NCBI GenBank assembly: GCA_949358305.1
Contig: OX442314.1
Span: 58,909,369-58,973,368 of the forward strand
Length of the DNA stretch: 64,000 nt
From: Strigamia acuminata
Lineage: Eukaryota; Arthropoda; Chilopoda; Geophilomorpha; Linotaeniidae
Reading direction: 5' to 3'
Each line of letters opens with the position of its first letter. Position 1 is the first letter of the stretch. The position numbers and the translations under genes were made by a program. The notes below the pieces were generated by a model. The model was not told the origin of the DNA and searched no databases. It was given only the letters and a program-made list of their open reading frames with translations. This document shows positions 30,429-40,308 of the stretch, in pieces.

Positions 30429-30551
30429 CTGTTATAGCTTCGTGACCATTCAGGATGATAGCATAACCGGGGTCGCATCCATCCACAAGAGGCAAGAAGA
30501 ACAGTCGAGGGCTCCAAACAAATGCTCTAGCCTGCAGCTTACTTTCTCTGA
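30429..30551 (-). CDS. candidate internal host exon, unknown protein
   Basis: 123 nt with a branch-point-like CTAAC, AG acceptor at 30552, and a strong donor ACAG/GTAAGA at 30428. It is open in one frame: ARAFVWSPRLFFLPL then DGCDPGYAIILNGHEA. It ends in phase 1. Both downstream candidates (27816 and 28458) accept that phase. Upstream exons were not found before the hAT/Polinton nest. The amino-acid pattern looks like real protein but I cannot name it. Confidence 0.38.
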
Positions 30552-31477
30552 CTGATGCCAACGTTGTATCAGTTAGAAGTTTTTAGAAGATGTTATCGCC
30601 TCAATAAACTAAGGAGAAATGTTGCAATTTTAATATTTACTATTTAATATCGTGTGAATAGCTAACATTTGAATGCAGTGTGTGACCAGGGGCGGCGCGA
30701 GGGGTGAGGCAGTGAGGTGGTTGCCTAAGATGGCATATTTCTAGGGATGGCATCTGTAGAGGCGCACACCCATATTATTCAAACAAAATTTTTTTTTTTT
30801 TTTACTGTTTAAAAGGGCGACATATGCCATGCTCGCCTCTGTGTGTGACACAGTGTGTACATAGAATGAATGGAAAAAAGGAATAAAATTAAACAAATTT
30901 AATGTTGAAATACATAGCACGCTTATTACGATATGTCAACATCATATTGCAATGATTGGGAGAGATTTCAATATTTTTTCATCTTTTTTAACCTTTTTTT
31001 TTAAAGGTTTTGATGTAAAGAAAGTTTGTTGAGTTAAGATATTGACTGAATGTAGCAAAGTACAAACATTTCCGACTCGTCGTGTGTTATTTGCATTTAG
31101 AATTTTCAGCAATGTTGATCTACCTTGCACGAAATAAGAGTAAACATTGCTTTGAAATATTTTTCAAGAAAGTTTCTTCAGTTTATAGGAGGCGTGTCTC
31201 CGGGTGCGAAAATTCAATACTGCACCACTATCGATATCCAGCAAATTTATTATTTTCTATATTATTTTCTATTTGATTTATTTATTTGGATTTACATTTT
31301 TTGAATTCAATGTTAATTTTGAAAATAATTTGATAATTTTTACTTTTTCTAAATTTATATTTTTAGGTATAAAATCTGCAAATGCCACTGATGGACAATA
31401 ATAAAAGAAATTCGTCGATTTCGTCTGGAAAATATCGCACCCATGCCTTTTCCTATCCATTGTTTATTTTGCCCTAG
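30552..31477. other. AT-rich stretch without a supported gene
   Basis: Poly-T runs and AT-rich sequence only. The 5' part of the hAT transposase gene would be expected near its right end but is not recognisable. Confidence 0.5.
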
Positions 31478-32219
31478 CCGCAAGGGCGCCACTGGTTCGG
31501 AGCTTTGAGATCCCATAACTACTCTCAACGCGCCTTGAAATTAAAAGATGCTTTGATAACCGTTGTTAACAGCACCACCGAACGTGATTTAAGGGGATTT
31601 ATGTTAACGGAAGAGGAGTGGAGAACAACAGCTTCGGTGATGGAGATCCTAGCTAAATTTGACCAAGCTACAAAATTTGTAAGTACGAACAAAACGTCGA
31701 CAGGGGCAACAATTTTACCGGTGCAAAACTTTTTAGTTAAATGTCTTAGTAATATCACAGTCACGACGGCAAAAAACGATTTAGTTTTGCATAATGCGGC
31801 GACCGCAGCCTTGAAAAAAATGGAAACATATGCGTGTATTACGGCAGAATCGGTCCTCAGCTTTTGTAGTATTCTGAATCCTAATCTTAAGTTGAATTAC
31901 TTTAAAAAACTGCTAACTAAAGCGAATGTCACTAAACTGAAAGCACAGTTTATTAAACTGTACGTCGAGTTTTATGACAACGTCAACAACGCAAGTGATG
32001 ATGATAATGATGACGGGTCTGGCACTGTAAATTACTTAGACACGATTTATCTTCACACTAGTAAACGCCGAAAAACAGATGAATCGGAAGTCGAGCGCTA
32101 TTTGCGAGAGCCGGTTACCGAATCGTCAGTCGTAGATATTCTGTTGTGGTGGAAAATGAATGAATCAACATTTCCTAAGTTATCCAAAATGGCACGCGAT
32201 TTCTTGTGTATACAGGGCA
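31478..32219 (+). pseudogene. hAT transposase, left fragment (5'-truncated, split by Polinton)
   Basis: Open from 31478, after a stop, with no ATG at a sensible place. Residues such as RALKLKDAL, FCSILNPNLKL, EVERYLREP, LLWWKMNESTFPKLS and ARDFLCIQG are the later part of the hAT catalytic domain leading to the C-terminal dimerisation region. The frame breaks exactly where the Polinton TIR starts. The missing C-terminal part is found at 62419-62540. The 5' half of the gene is absent or unrecognisable. Confidence 0.85.
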
Positions 32220-32482
32220 TGTTGTTGGAAAATTTACTCCACTGGATCAGGCACCAAATGGGCAATCCTTCATTTCTGGCTCAAACTTAGAGGCATGAGG
32301 AAGTGGTTCGAGGGCGGGAGAATGAGGATGTTTAGGTTAGGTTAGGTTTAGGTTTAGGATAGGCAGCGCCATCTACTAACAAAATTGGCAAGTAAAAGTG
32401 GCCCATTTGGTCCGAGGACAAAATGAACAAGATGGCGGTGAGTCATACTAGGTCGCGAGCAACCTTGAAGGGAAAAACGTCT

Positions 32483-32637
32483 TTTGACCTTTGACCTTGA
32501 CCTTTGACCTTTGACCTTTTTTGAGCGGCCCATTTGACCTTTGACCTTTGACCTTTGACCTTTGACCTTTGTGGTGGAAAATTTGACCTTTGACCTTTGA
32601 CCTTTAAAGTGGAAAATTTGGCTTTTGACCTTTGACA
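32483..32637 (+). repeat. TTTGACC tandem array (left TIR)
   Basis: About fifteen copies of the 7-bp unit TTTGACC with a few interruptions. Read on the other strand it is AGGTCA spaced by one base. The mirrored copy is at about 62010-62152. Confidence 0.8.
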
Positions 32638-32950
32638 TCTGAAGGTGGAGAGTTTAACCATTGACCTGTATGACTCACTTCCTGTTTTGGAATTTTCTAG
32701 AATTTTTATTATCTCTTATTTCTTTCTGGATTGTCCTTGATTGGAATTTTCTAGAATTTTTATTATCTCTTATTTCTTCCTGGATTGTCCTTGATTGGAA
32801 TTTTCTAGAATTTTTATTATCTCTTATTTCTTCCTGGATTGACCTGGATTGGAATTTTCTAGAATTTTTATTATCTCTTATTTCTTCCTGGATTGTCCTT
32901 GTTTGGAATTTTCTAGAATGTTCTGTGATGACTCATCACTTCCGGTTTTG

Positions 32951-33311
32951 TGGGTATATAAGGAGTGACAAATCAGAATTTTTTCAGTTGATCAACGACT
33001 TTGGACCCTGTCGGACTGGGGTACCTATGCCCAAATTTTTGATTTTTTTTCAAAAAAACTTAGAAAAATTTTGAAAAAAAACTTAGAAAAATTTACAACA
33101 AAGCGATCTTAGGACAAGAAAGAACACAGATGGATTTCAGGAGCATAAAAAAAATGATGCTTACCCTTCAATTTTTTTTTCACAAATGAAGAGATATTTA
33201 ATTGCGTGATGTTATAAGGTACTAAACCGGTTCAAACTGGTTTCTAATTGAATTTTCTTAAAGGTCACATCACGGGTATATAATGAGTGACAAATCAGAA
33301 TTTTTTCAGTT
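32951..33311 (+). promoter_or_regulatory. two tandem core-promoter-like cassettes in the left TIR
   Basis: TATATAAG at 32955 and TATATAAT at 33277 are each followed, exactly 31 bases later, by the A of TCAGTT (32986 and 33308), an arthropod-type initiator. The flanking sequence GAGTGACAAATCAGAAT is shared. They point toward PolB, 0.7-1.1 kb downstream. The corresponding stretch is deleted from the right TIR. Confidence 0.55.
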
Positions 33312-33424
33312 GATCAACAACCTTGGACCCTGAAGGAGTGGGGGACCTATGCTCAAATTTTCAAAATTTTCAAAAAAACTTACAAAAATTTTGAAAAAAA
33401 AAACTGAAAAATTTACAACAAAGC

Positions 33425-33690
33425 GATCTTAGGACAAGATAGGACCAGATAGGACAAGACAGGACAAGAAAAGGCAAGATAGGACAAGACAGGACAAGAT
33501 AGGACAAGACAGGACAAGAAAAGGCAAGATAGGACAAGACAGGACAAGAAAAGACAAGAAAAGGCAAGACAGGACAAGACAGGACCAGATAGGACAAGAC
33601 AGGACAAGAAAAGGCAAGATAGGACAAGACAGGACAAGAAAAGGCAAGACAGGACAAGACGGGACAAGAAAAGACAAGATAGGACAAGAT
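33425..33690 (+). repeat. AGGACAAGA minisatellite (left TIR)
   Basis: Tandem variants of AGGACAAGAC, AGGACAAGAT and AAGGCAAGA. The long Leu/Ser/Cys/Pro frames read through it are artefacts. The inverted copy is at 61396-61650. Confidence 0.85.
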
Positions 33691-34023
33691 TTTCAAGGTA
33701 AGCAAGAGTCAGAAGTGACTGAAGTGACGGAACTAATGATGTCGGCCAGCTGATGGTACGGCTGACTTAGCTCTGGCATTCAGTTGATGTGTGTTAATTG
33801 AGCAGTTGATGATTTGTGGCTGCTGGTTGAATTGTCTGCACCCCCCCTCGAGTGGTGTTTGTTTGTTTGTTTGTTTGATCAGTCAGGCTAACAAAGTCGG
33901 CCTGTTTATGGCACGGCTGGCTTAGCTCTGGCATCATGCTTAGTGTTTGTTTAATTTATTTTATTTCTTAAATTATTTTTATATAAAAAAATGAAATCCA
34001 TTTAGATTCGCTCTGTGCTTAAG

Positions 34024-37000
34024 ATGAATAGATACAAAGTCAAGAAATGTGTAGAGTTTTTAAAAGGAAAAAGAGAAAGTGGACAACTATCTAAGGATTT
34101 TAAGTTACACATCAAGTTCGAACAACTCTTGGCAAAATGCCGAGAATATGATGATTTTGTGAACATTGAACCTCGGCCGTATTACCTTTTCAAAAATATC
34201 TTTGACGGACAAGTGCTTGATTACATTGTCGAATTCGACGAAAGGATTTTTGACATAGAAGACGTGATGAAAGACGCCACTCCAAATATCCGTGCATTGG
34301 CAGCAGAAGTTGCAGCCAGCATGAATTCGTGCAAAGTGAGCGTTATGATGCTATTGAGATATCGGCATTCCCTGAGGACGTCGACTGATCAACATTATTG
34401 GTACCGGGCCGATCCGTTCGTGATGCATTCGGACGATGTTGACCACATTCTGGATTCAGCTGCGAAACAACTGGCCATACAAAATGCCGAATTTGTCGAA
34501 ACTCACGACTATTTATATTACCTTTGTGTGGACGAGATTAAAATTGGTTTTGCTGCTTTACACCAGAAAGGTGGATGGTACAAAGATGTTCCGTCATTTC
34601 CGTTGAGTTTGAACAACGATTTGCCGGCCGTCATTTGCAATAAGAAAGCGGTGTTAACATTTAAAATTGAGTTGCAAAAGTCCTTTGTTTGGGTTGTTCT
34701 TGCATCTATACATCCTGTAGCCAATAATGCCGAACGCATATCTAATTACTTGAAGTATGAGAACGAATTGAACTTGCAAGGCTTTGAATTTCCGTTGACT
34801 TACAGAAACGTAGAAAAATTCCAGTCGCAGAATCCAGATATCGAAGTGACTATTTATTTTTGGAACAGCAATCATGTGCAAAGATATGTGACCGTACACA
34901 GAAACAGGAAACATCACGTCGATCTATTCTTCTACGGAAATAACTGCTACGGACATGTGAGGAATCTAAAACGTTTGCTCGGTTATTTTCCGTGTCACTA
35001 CTGCGACAACCAATTCAAGAGCATTGTGGGCAGAGACAAACACCTGACGGTATTCCACTCCGTTCCCGAAGAAGAAGAATCGTCATATCAGGAACTGAAT
35101 GAACATCTGCGCAGCAAAAAGGCAGTGGTAAATGTCCAGAACTCGGATCAGAAAAGTTTTTTGTGGTCCATATTGGCTGCCTTGTATCCGGCACCCGATA
35201 ATGTATGCAGAACGGGTTATTACGTACAGTTTATGGACAAACTCAATCTCGAAGGGCTAGTTTTTCCCGTGGGGCCGAAAGGAGTGCTTAAATTCGAAAG
35301 ACGAAATGAAAGTTTGAACATTAATGTATTCGAGTTGCTGCCCACGTCACGGATTGTTCCGATAAAAGTGAATATTCAGACGAACCGCCTTACCACTATT
35401 AACCTACTGAAGAAACGAAATCATTACATGTGGATCAAGGATTTCTCACGACTCATGAGCGTCAGCGATGGCAACAAGCGGTATTATTGCATGAATTGTA
35501 TGAACGGGTATTCCAGTGCCAAAGTGCTCGTTAAACATAAACATTACTGCGGAAAAAACACTCCTTCCGCCACTAAATGTCCTAAAGAAGGAACAATCTG
35601 TACGTTCAAGAGTGAGAAAAAAAAATATCCTATACCGTACGTTTGCTACGCTGATTTCGAAGCATTCTTAGTGCCTGAAGTGGAGACCGAACCCACTTTA
35701 CATTCGGACACCATTAATTCTCACGTTCCATGTGGTTATTCTTTTAAAGTGGTGTGCACGGAGAACGAAGCTTATTCCAGACCGTTACAGCTGTACAGAG
35801 GTCCGGATGCCGTCGATCATTTTTTGAAATCGTTGCGTGCAGAAATTAAAGCCGTGGTTTGTCAATTTTCTCAATTGGAAAGACAATTCGATACCAAAAT
35901 GATGACTCCGCTTGAATGGAACGCGTTTAGAAATGCAACAACTTGTTTCTTATGCGATGGCGAGTTCTCCAAAGCTGAAGGATGGACTAAAGTTTTGGAT
36001 CACAACCATTTCACTGGAAAGTTTCGCGGAGCCGCACACGGCAAATGTAACCACAACTACCATTGGCGGAGATCTGTGCCGGTAGTTTTCCATAATGGGA
36101 AAAGGTATGATTTTCATTTGATATTCCCACATTTGACCGTCGAGACAGAAAAAGTGACCGTCATCGCCGAAAACTCGGAATTATACAAATCTTTCACGCT
36201 GAGAATCAATACCAGCGATGATCCAAAAGTGCCCCGTAAAGTTACGTTAAAATTCTTGGATAGTTTCCAATTTCTCGCGAGCAGTTTATCCAATTTGGCT
36301 AAAAATTTAGAGAAGTCGCAGTTCGTTGTCTTTCGGAGCGAGTTTAAGGGCGAGGAAATTGATTTTCTTTTGAGGAAAGGAGTATACCCGTACAAATATA
36401 TGACTGGTTGGTCAAAATTTCTAGAAGATAAACTTCCGCCGATAGAAGAATTTGAGAACATATCCGCCGACGAATACCAATATGCTCAGTTAGTTTGGAA
36501 AACGTTGGGAATTAAAGACATGGGCGAATATCACGATTTGTATCTGAAGACCGACACTCTGTTGTTGGCGGATATATTCGAGCAGTTTAGGAAAATGTGT
36601 TTGAATCACTACAAGCTAGACCCCTGTCATTATATCACGTTTCCGAGTCTGTCTTGGGACGCAGCACTGCTCATCACCAAAGTTAGATTGGAGCTTCTGT
36701 CTGATCCAGATATGTACATGTTTGTCGAACAAGGAATAAGAGGCGGTGTTGCCACAATCAGTCAACGCTACGCCAAAGCTAATAATCCTCTTCTGGTATC
36801 GGGATACGATTGTGAGAAACCAGAGAGTTACATCGTCTATTTGGATGCGAATTCCATGTATTCCTGGGCAATGAGCAAACCGTTACCCGTTGCCAACTTT
36901 GCCTTCGACGATAATTTAGCCGAATGGACGCAAGAAAGGATTTTGAAAATGGGAGAGAACGATACGATGGGATGCATCTTGGAAGTGGATTTGGGATATC

Positions 37001-38037
37001 CGCAAGAACTGCACTTGGCCCACAATTGTCTGCCTTTGGCTCCGGAAATGATACGTTCAGCGGACGACATTTGCCCCAGATTAATCCCGCATTTGCAAGG
37101 TCGTTGTAATTACATTCTGCATTACAGAGCTCTGCAATTGTACTTGTCCCTGGGCATGACGTTGATGAAAATAAAAAAAGTGCTGACGTTTGAGCAAAAA
37201 CCATGGCTGGCCAAGTATATCGAACTGAATATTGAGAAACGGAAGTCCGCTACCAGTGATTTTGAGCAGGAATTAGCGAAATTAGCTAACAACTCGGTCT
37301 TTGGAAAAACCTTGCAGGACGTGAGGAAATATAGACAATTTTATCTGGTGAATAATCAGAAAAACTGGGATAAACACCTCAACCACGCCGGTTTCAAAGG
37401 ATATAAAGCCTTGAATAGTAATCTGATGTTGGTTGAACGTCGTAAGCTGGAATTGACGTTAGACAAACCTATTTACAGCGGATTAACTATCCTGGACTTG
37501 TCTAAATGCTTGCTATATGACTTTCATTACAACGTCATGAAAAAAAAATTCTCAGACAAGCTGAGATTGCTGATGACGGATACGGATAGTTTGATGTATG
37601 AAATAGAAGCTCCGTCAGTCTACTCGTTCTTCAGAGAAGAAATACCAGAAGTGATGGATCTGTCTAATTACGACCCACCTGATGGCAGGAACAGGCGTGT
37701 AATAGGATGCTTCAAAGACGAGACTGCCGGCGAGCCGATAGAAGAGTTTGTAGGGCTAAGAGCCAAATGTTACGCTTATAACGTGAACGGGAAAACGAGC
37801 ATGCGATGTAAAGGCATAAAGAAGGCCGTTGTGGAGCAAGAGCTGGACTTGGAGGCGTACAAGAAGATATTGTTCGGAGAACGGGAGGCCCACAGATTGA
37901 AATTTGAAACGATCAAATCGAAACTGCATGTTCTCACAACGGTCGAGGTGGACAAATTGGCATTATCAGCGAAAGACCAGAAACGAGTGATATTAGATGA
38001 TTGTATTCACACAAAGGCTTATGGTTATGTTGAATAA
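34024..38037 (+). CDS. polB: Polinton protein-primed family B DNA polymerase
   Basis: 1337 residues from the ATG at 34024 (a GTG lies nine bases upstream in frame). Two C2H2-like zinc fingers lie near residues 324 and 487. The exonuclease motif YADFEAF is near 540. An HNH-like CFLC...DHNHFTGKFRG is near 641-665. YHDLYLKTDTLLLAD (exo III type) is near 835. Polymerase motif A LDANSMYSW is near 940, motif B NNSVFGKT near 1090 and motif C TDTDS near 1185. This is the order seen in Polinton PolB. It would replicate the element from its terminal repeats. It is the only gene at the left end and runs rightward, convergent with the capsid block. A short upstream ATG follows an A-tract at 33985. Confidence 0.96.
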   Translation: MNRYKVKKCVEFLKGKRESGQLSKDFKLHIKFEQLLAKCREYDDFVNIEPRPYYLFKNIFDGQVLDYIVEFDERIFDIEDVMKDATPNIRALAAEVAASMNSCKVSVMMLLRYRHSLRTSTDQHYWYRADPFVMHSDDVDHILDSAAKQLAIQNAEFVETHDYLYYLCVDEIKIGFAALHQKGGWYKDVPSFPLSLNNDLPAVICNKKAVLTFKIELQKSFVWVVLASIHPVANNAERISNYLKYENELNLQGFEFPLTYRNVEKFQSQNPDIEVTIYFWNSNHVQRYVTVHRNRKHHVDLFFYGNNCYGHVRNLKRLLGYFPCHYCDNQFKSIVGRDKHLTVFHSVPEEEESSYQELNEHLRSKKAVVNVQNSDQKSFLWSILAALYPAPDNVCRTGYYVQFMDKLNLEGLVFPVGPKGVLKFERRNESLNINVFELLPTSRIVPIKVNIQTNRLTTINLLKKRNHYMWIKDFSRLMSVSDGNKRYYCMNCMNGYSSAKVLVKHKHYCGKNTPSATKCPKEGTICTFKSEKKKYPIPYVCYADFEAFLVPEVETEPTLHSDTINSHVPCGYSFKVVCTENEAYSRPLQLYRGPDAVDHFLKSLRAEIKAVVCQFSQLERQFDTKMMTPLEWNAFRNATTCFLCDGEFSKAEGWTKVLDHNHFTGKFRGAAHGKCNHNYHWRRSVPVVFHNGKRYDFHLIFPHLTVETEKVTVIAENSELYKSFTLRINTSDDPKVPRKVTLKFLDSFQFLASSLSNLAKNLEKSQFVVFRSEFKGEEIDFLLRKGVYPYKYMTGWSKFLEDKLPPIEEFENISADEYQYAQLVWKTLGIKDMGEYHDLYLKTDTLLLADIFEQFRKMCLNHYKLDPCHYITFPSLSWDAALLITKVRLELLSDPDMYMFVEQGIRGGVATISQRYAKANNPLLVSGYDCEKPESYIVYLDANSMYSWAMSKPLPVANFAFDDNLAEWTQERILKMGENDTMGCILEVDLGYPQELHLAHNCLPLAPEMIRSADDICPRLIPHLQGRCNYILHYRALQLYLSLGMTLMKIKKVLTFEQKPWLAKYIELNIEKRKSATSDFEQELAKLANNSVFGKTLQDVRKYRQFYLVNNQKNWDKHLNHAGFKGYKALNSNLMLVERRKLELTLDKPIYSGLTILDLSKCLLYDFHYNVMKKKFSDKLRLLMTDTDSLMYEIEAPSVYSFFREEIPEVMDLSNYDPPDGRNRRVIGCFKDETAGEPIEEFVGLRAKCYAYNVNGKTSMRCKGIKKAVVEQELDLEAYKKILFGEREAHRLKFETIKSKLHVLTTVEVDKLALSAKDQKRVILDDCIHTKAYGYVE

Positions 38038-38041
38038 AATG

Positions 38042-39904
38042 TTAATCATTAAACAAATTAAAGTGAACAAACACTTGATACGTTCCTGGTATTTTATCAA
38101 ATTCTTTTGGTTGTCCTACAATAAAGAGCATTTGTTGAGCTTTTATTTTTACCGGAGGATTGCAAACTTGTTTCCAGAGTAACTTACCTGTACCTCTAAC
38201 GAGGACAATCTCAGCAATCAGAACGGGTACCAAGGGTTCCTCCAAATCCATATAAAAAATTCCTATGTTATTAATGGGAACTTCTGCATGTACATCCGTT
38301 TTATGCATGCCGCGTGGCATAACTTCTATACTTGTAATTTCACATCTTCTAAATGTTGAAAAAAATAATGTTTCTATTTCATCAGTGAAAAAAAGTATTT
38401 CTCCTTTCCCGTAAAAATAGTGGGAATCTGCTATGCTGGGTGGATGATAATTTTCAAATTTCACAATATATTTTTCAACTTGTATTGTCTGTCTGATGTG
38501 CTCTATTTCTGCATTCACTTCATGCATTGCTGTAATTTGCACATCATCTTGTAAACTCTGTTCATCCGCATTAATCTGTATTGTCTGTTTGATGTGTTCT
38601 ATTTCTGTAGCCATTTCAATCTTATATGCATCTAGCATCGCTTTAACTCGCTCATCATCCTGTAAACTCTGTTTGATGTGCTCTATTTCTGCAGTCATTT
38701 CTGCCTTATGTGCATCTGTGCTCGCTTTAATTCTCCCATCATCCTGTAAACTCTGTTTGATGCGCTGTATTTCTGTAGCCATTACTAGCATTGCTTTAAT
38801 TTTCACATCATACCGTAAACTCTGTTTGATGTGCTCTATTTCTTCAGCCATTTCAGCCTTAAATGCTTCTAGCATTGTTTTAATTTGCTCATTGTCCTGT
38901 GAACTTTGTTTGATGTCTTCTATTTCTGCAGTCATTTCAAACTTATATGCTTCTAGCATTGCTTTAATTTGTTCATTGTCCCATAAACTATATTTGATGG
39001 ATTCTATTTTTCCAGCCATTTCATTCTTAAGTGCATCTAGCATTGCTTTAATTTGCCCATCATCCTGAAAACTCCGTTTGATGAATTCTATTTTTGCAAT
39101 CATTTCAGCCTCATGTGCATCTAGCATTGCTTTAACTTGCTCATCATCTTGTAAACTCTGTTTCTGCTCTGTTTCTGAGATTATTTTAGCCTTATATGTA
39201 TCTAGCATTGCTTTAATTTGCTCATCATCTTGTAAACTCTGTTTAATATGTACGATTTCTGCAGCCATTTCGGCCTTATGTGTATCTAGCATTGTTTTAA
39301 CTCGCTCATCATCCTGCAAACTCTGTTTGTTGTGCTCTATTTCCGCAACTATTTCAGCCTTATATGTATCTAGCATTGCTTTAACTCGCTCATCATCCTG
39401 TAAACTTTGTTTGATCTGCTCTATTTCTGCAGTCATTTCAGCCTTATGTGCATCTAGCTTTGCTTTAACTCGCTCATCATCCAGTAAACTCTGTTTGATG
39501 CGCTCTATTTCTGCAGTCATTTCAGCTTTAATTTGCCCATCATCTTGTAAACTCTGTTTGATGTGTTCTATTTCCACAGCCATTTCTGCCTTATGTGCAA
39601 CTATGTTCGCTTTAACTCGCTCATCGTGCTGTAAACTCTGTTTAATATGGTCATCGACTCGAGATTTCATATCATCCATAAGCGTAGCAGTACCTGCAGC
39701 TGCCGGGTCTGGTATTCCGACGTTAAAATCTTTTTTTAGTTGAGCGATATCGTTTCTGTGGCCGAACACCATTCGCCTAATCTGCTCTTGTTCGTCATGC
39801 GTTAAATTACTTCCGTCTCGTTTGGCAATTTTGCGCGGGGTCAGACCAAATCTATGCACTGGATTTAAGTGGAAGTCGTCTCTCGCCTTATTAACGCTCC
39901 CCAT
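38042..39904 (-). CDS. coiled-coil repeat protein, fibre-like
   Basis: 620 residues from the ATG at 39904, which directly follows TTAAAAAA. A basic N-terminal domain (about 1-90, ending PDPAAAGTATLMDDM) is followed by about 14 imperfect repeats of 28 residues with the core KQSLQDDERVKAML. Twenty-eight residues equal four heptads, so a continuous coiled coil is predicted. A C-terminal globular domain of about 140 residues (FENYHPPSIADSHYF to VFVHFNLFND) looks beta-rich. Shaft plus knob suggests a trimeric virion fibre or tail, but that is inference. It overlaps the protease gene upstream by 40 bases and converges on PolB with a 4-base gap. Confidence 0.7.
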   Translation of the reverse strand: MGSVNKARDDFHLNPVHRFGLTPRKIAKRDGSNLTHDEQEQIRRMVFGHRNDIAQLKKDFNVGIPDPAAAGTATLMDDMKSRVDDHIKQSLQHDERVKANIVAHKAEMAVEIEHIKQSLQDDGQIKAEMTAEIERIKQSLLDDERVKAKLDAHKAEMTAEIEQIKQSLQDDERVKAMLDTYKAEIVAEIEHNKQSLQDDERVKTMLDTHKAEMAAEIVHIKQSLQDDEQIKAMLDTYKAKIISETEQKQSLQDDEQVKAMLDAHEAEMIAKIEFIKRSFQDDGQIKAMLDALKNEMAGKIESIKYSLWDNEQIKAMLEAYKFEMTAEIEDIKQSSQDNEQIKTMLEAFKAEMAEEIEHIKQSLRYDVKIKAMLVMATEIQRIKQSLQDDGRIKASTDAHKAEMTAEIEHIKQSLQDDERVKAMLDAYKIEMATEIEHIKQTIQINADEQSLQDDVQITAMHEVNAEIEHIRQTIQVEKYIVKFENYHPPSIADSHYFYGKGEILFFTDEIETLFFSTFRRCEITSIEVMPRGMHKTDVHAEVPINNIGIFYMDLEEPLVPVLIAEIVLVRGTGKLLWKQVCNPPVKIKAQQMLFIVGQPKEFDKIPGTYQVFVHFNLFND

Positions 39905-40308
39905 TTTTTTAATACGAACAAACACAAATGTCCGCACGTGACTTCGTCAAACGATTGATATTGATAAACGTTATATTTTATATTGTCTCCCAGGTAACGG
40001 TACAATTCAATAGGAGGTGGAAGATCGCCGAAACTATCAAAGTATAATTTATCTCGCTTACTTTTAGCGTACGCCACCCAATGGCTACCACTTTGCAGAT
40101 GCTTATTCAAATTAACAATCCCACATTCGAAGGGTCTGGCTTTGACGAGCAACGTGTCTCTGGAGAACACTCCTCTGAAGAATGGAATATTCATTCGTCT
40201 AGCCAATTTGGCCAATTGCAGGGAATCCAGCGGCTGAATTATTGCCCCATCTTTCCCGCCGCCGACGAGTCGTACGGTTTCAAGTAGAAACCTTTTCCAG
40301 TTTTGCAA
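39865..40308 (-). CDS. adenain-type cysteine protease 1 (start unclear)
   Basis: The conserved order is SHWVAY (catalytic His), YFDSFG (Asp) and TCGHLCLF (Cys), as in adenovirus-type maturation proteases. Family-like sequence (LDSLQLAKLARR then FFRGVFSRDTL) begins before the first ATG at 40194. The frame opens without an ATG, from about 40308, overlapping the end of the pVI-like gene by 70 bases in the -1 frame just after an A10 run (40326-40317). It may start at a non-AUG codon, be fused by slippage, or have lost its start. Its presumed role is cleavage of capsid precursors. Confidence 0.8.
   Translation of the reverse strand: MQNWKRFLLETVRLVGGGKDGAIIQPLDSLQLAKLARRMNIPFFRGVFSRDTLLVKARPFECGIVNLNKHLQSGSHWVAYAKSKRDKLYFDSFGDLPPPIELYRYLGDNIKYNVYQYQSFDEVTCGHLCLFVLKKWGALIRRETTST

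Larger units (their letters stand above)
32220..33950 (+). repeat. left terminal inverted repeat of the Polinton
   Basis: 1731 bp matching 60471-62412 in reverse. It contains, in order, a TTAGG-like run (32332-32360), a TGACCTT array, repeated TTCTAGAATTTTTATTATC units, two TATA/Inr cassettes, a GGACAAGA minisatellite, and the sequence next to PolB. Confidence 0.93.

Noticed and set aside
32330-32360. TTAGG/TTTAGG run as a telomere
   Set aside because: Only a few units, present in both Polinton TIRs, so it belongs to the element and not to a chromosome end.
33430-33690. CRISPR-like array
   Set aside because: Units vary and are contiguous without unique spacers; the setting is eukaryotic and this is a minisatellite.
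33370-33705. Long minus-strand frames of repeating Leu-Ser-Cys-Pro
   Set aside because: They read through the AGGACAAGA minisatellite in all three frames; the mirrored frames at 61385-61701 have the same cause.
38496-39743. Two plus-strand frames rich in Ser-Cys-Lys-Leu-Cys
   Set aside because: They are antisense to the 28-residue repeats of the coiled-coil gene, which explains their repetitive pattern.
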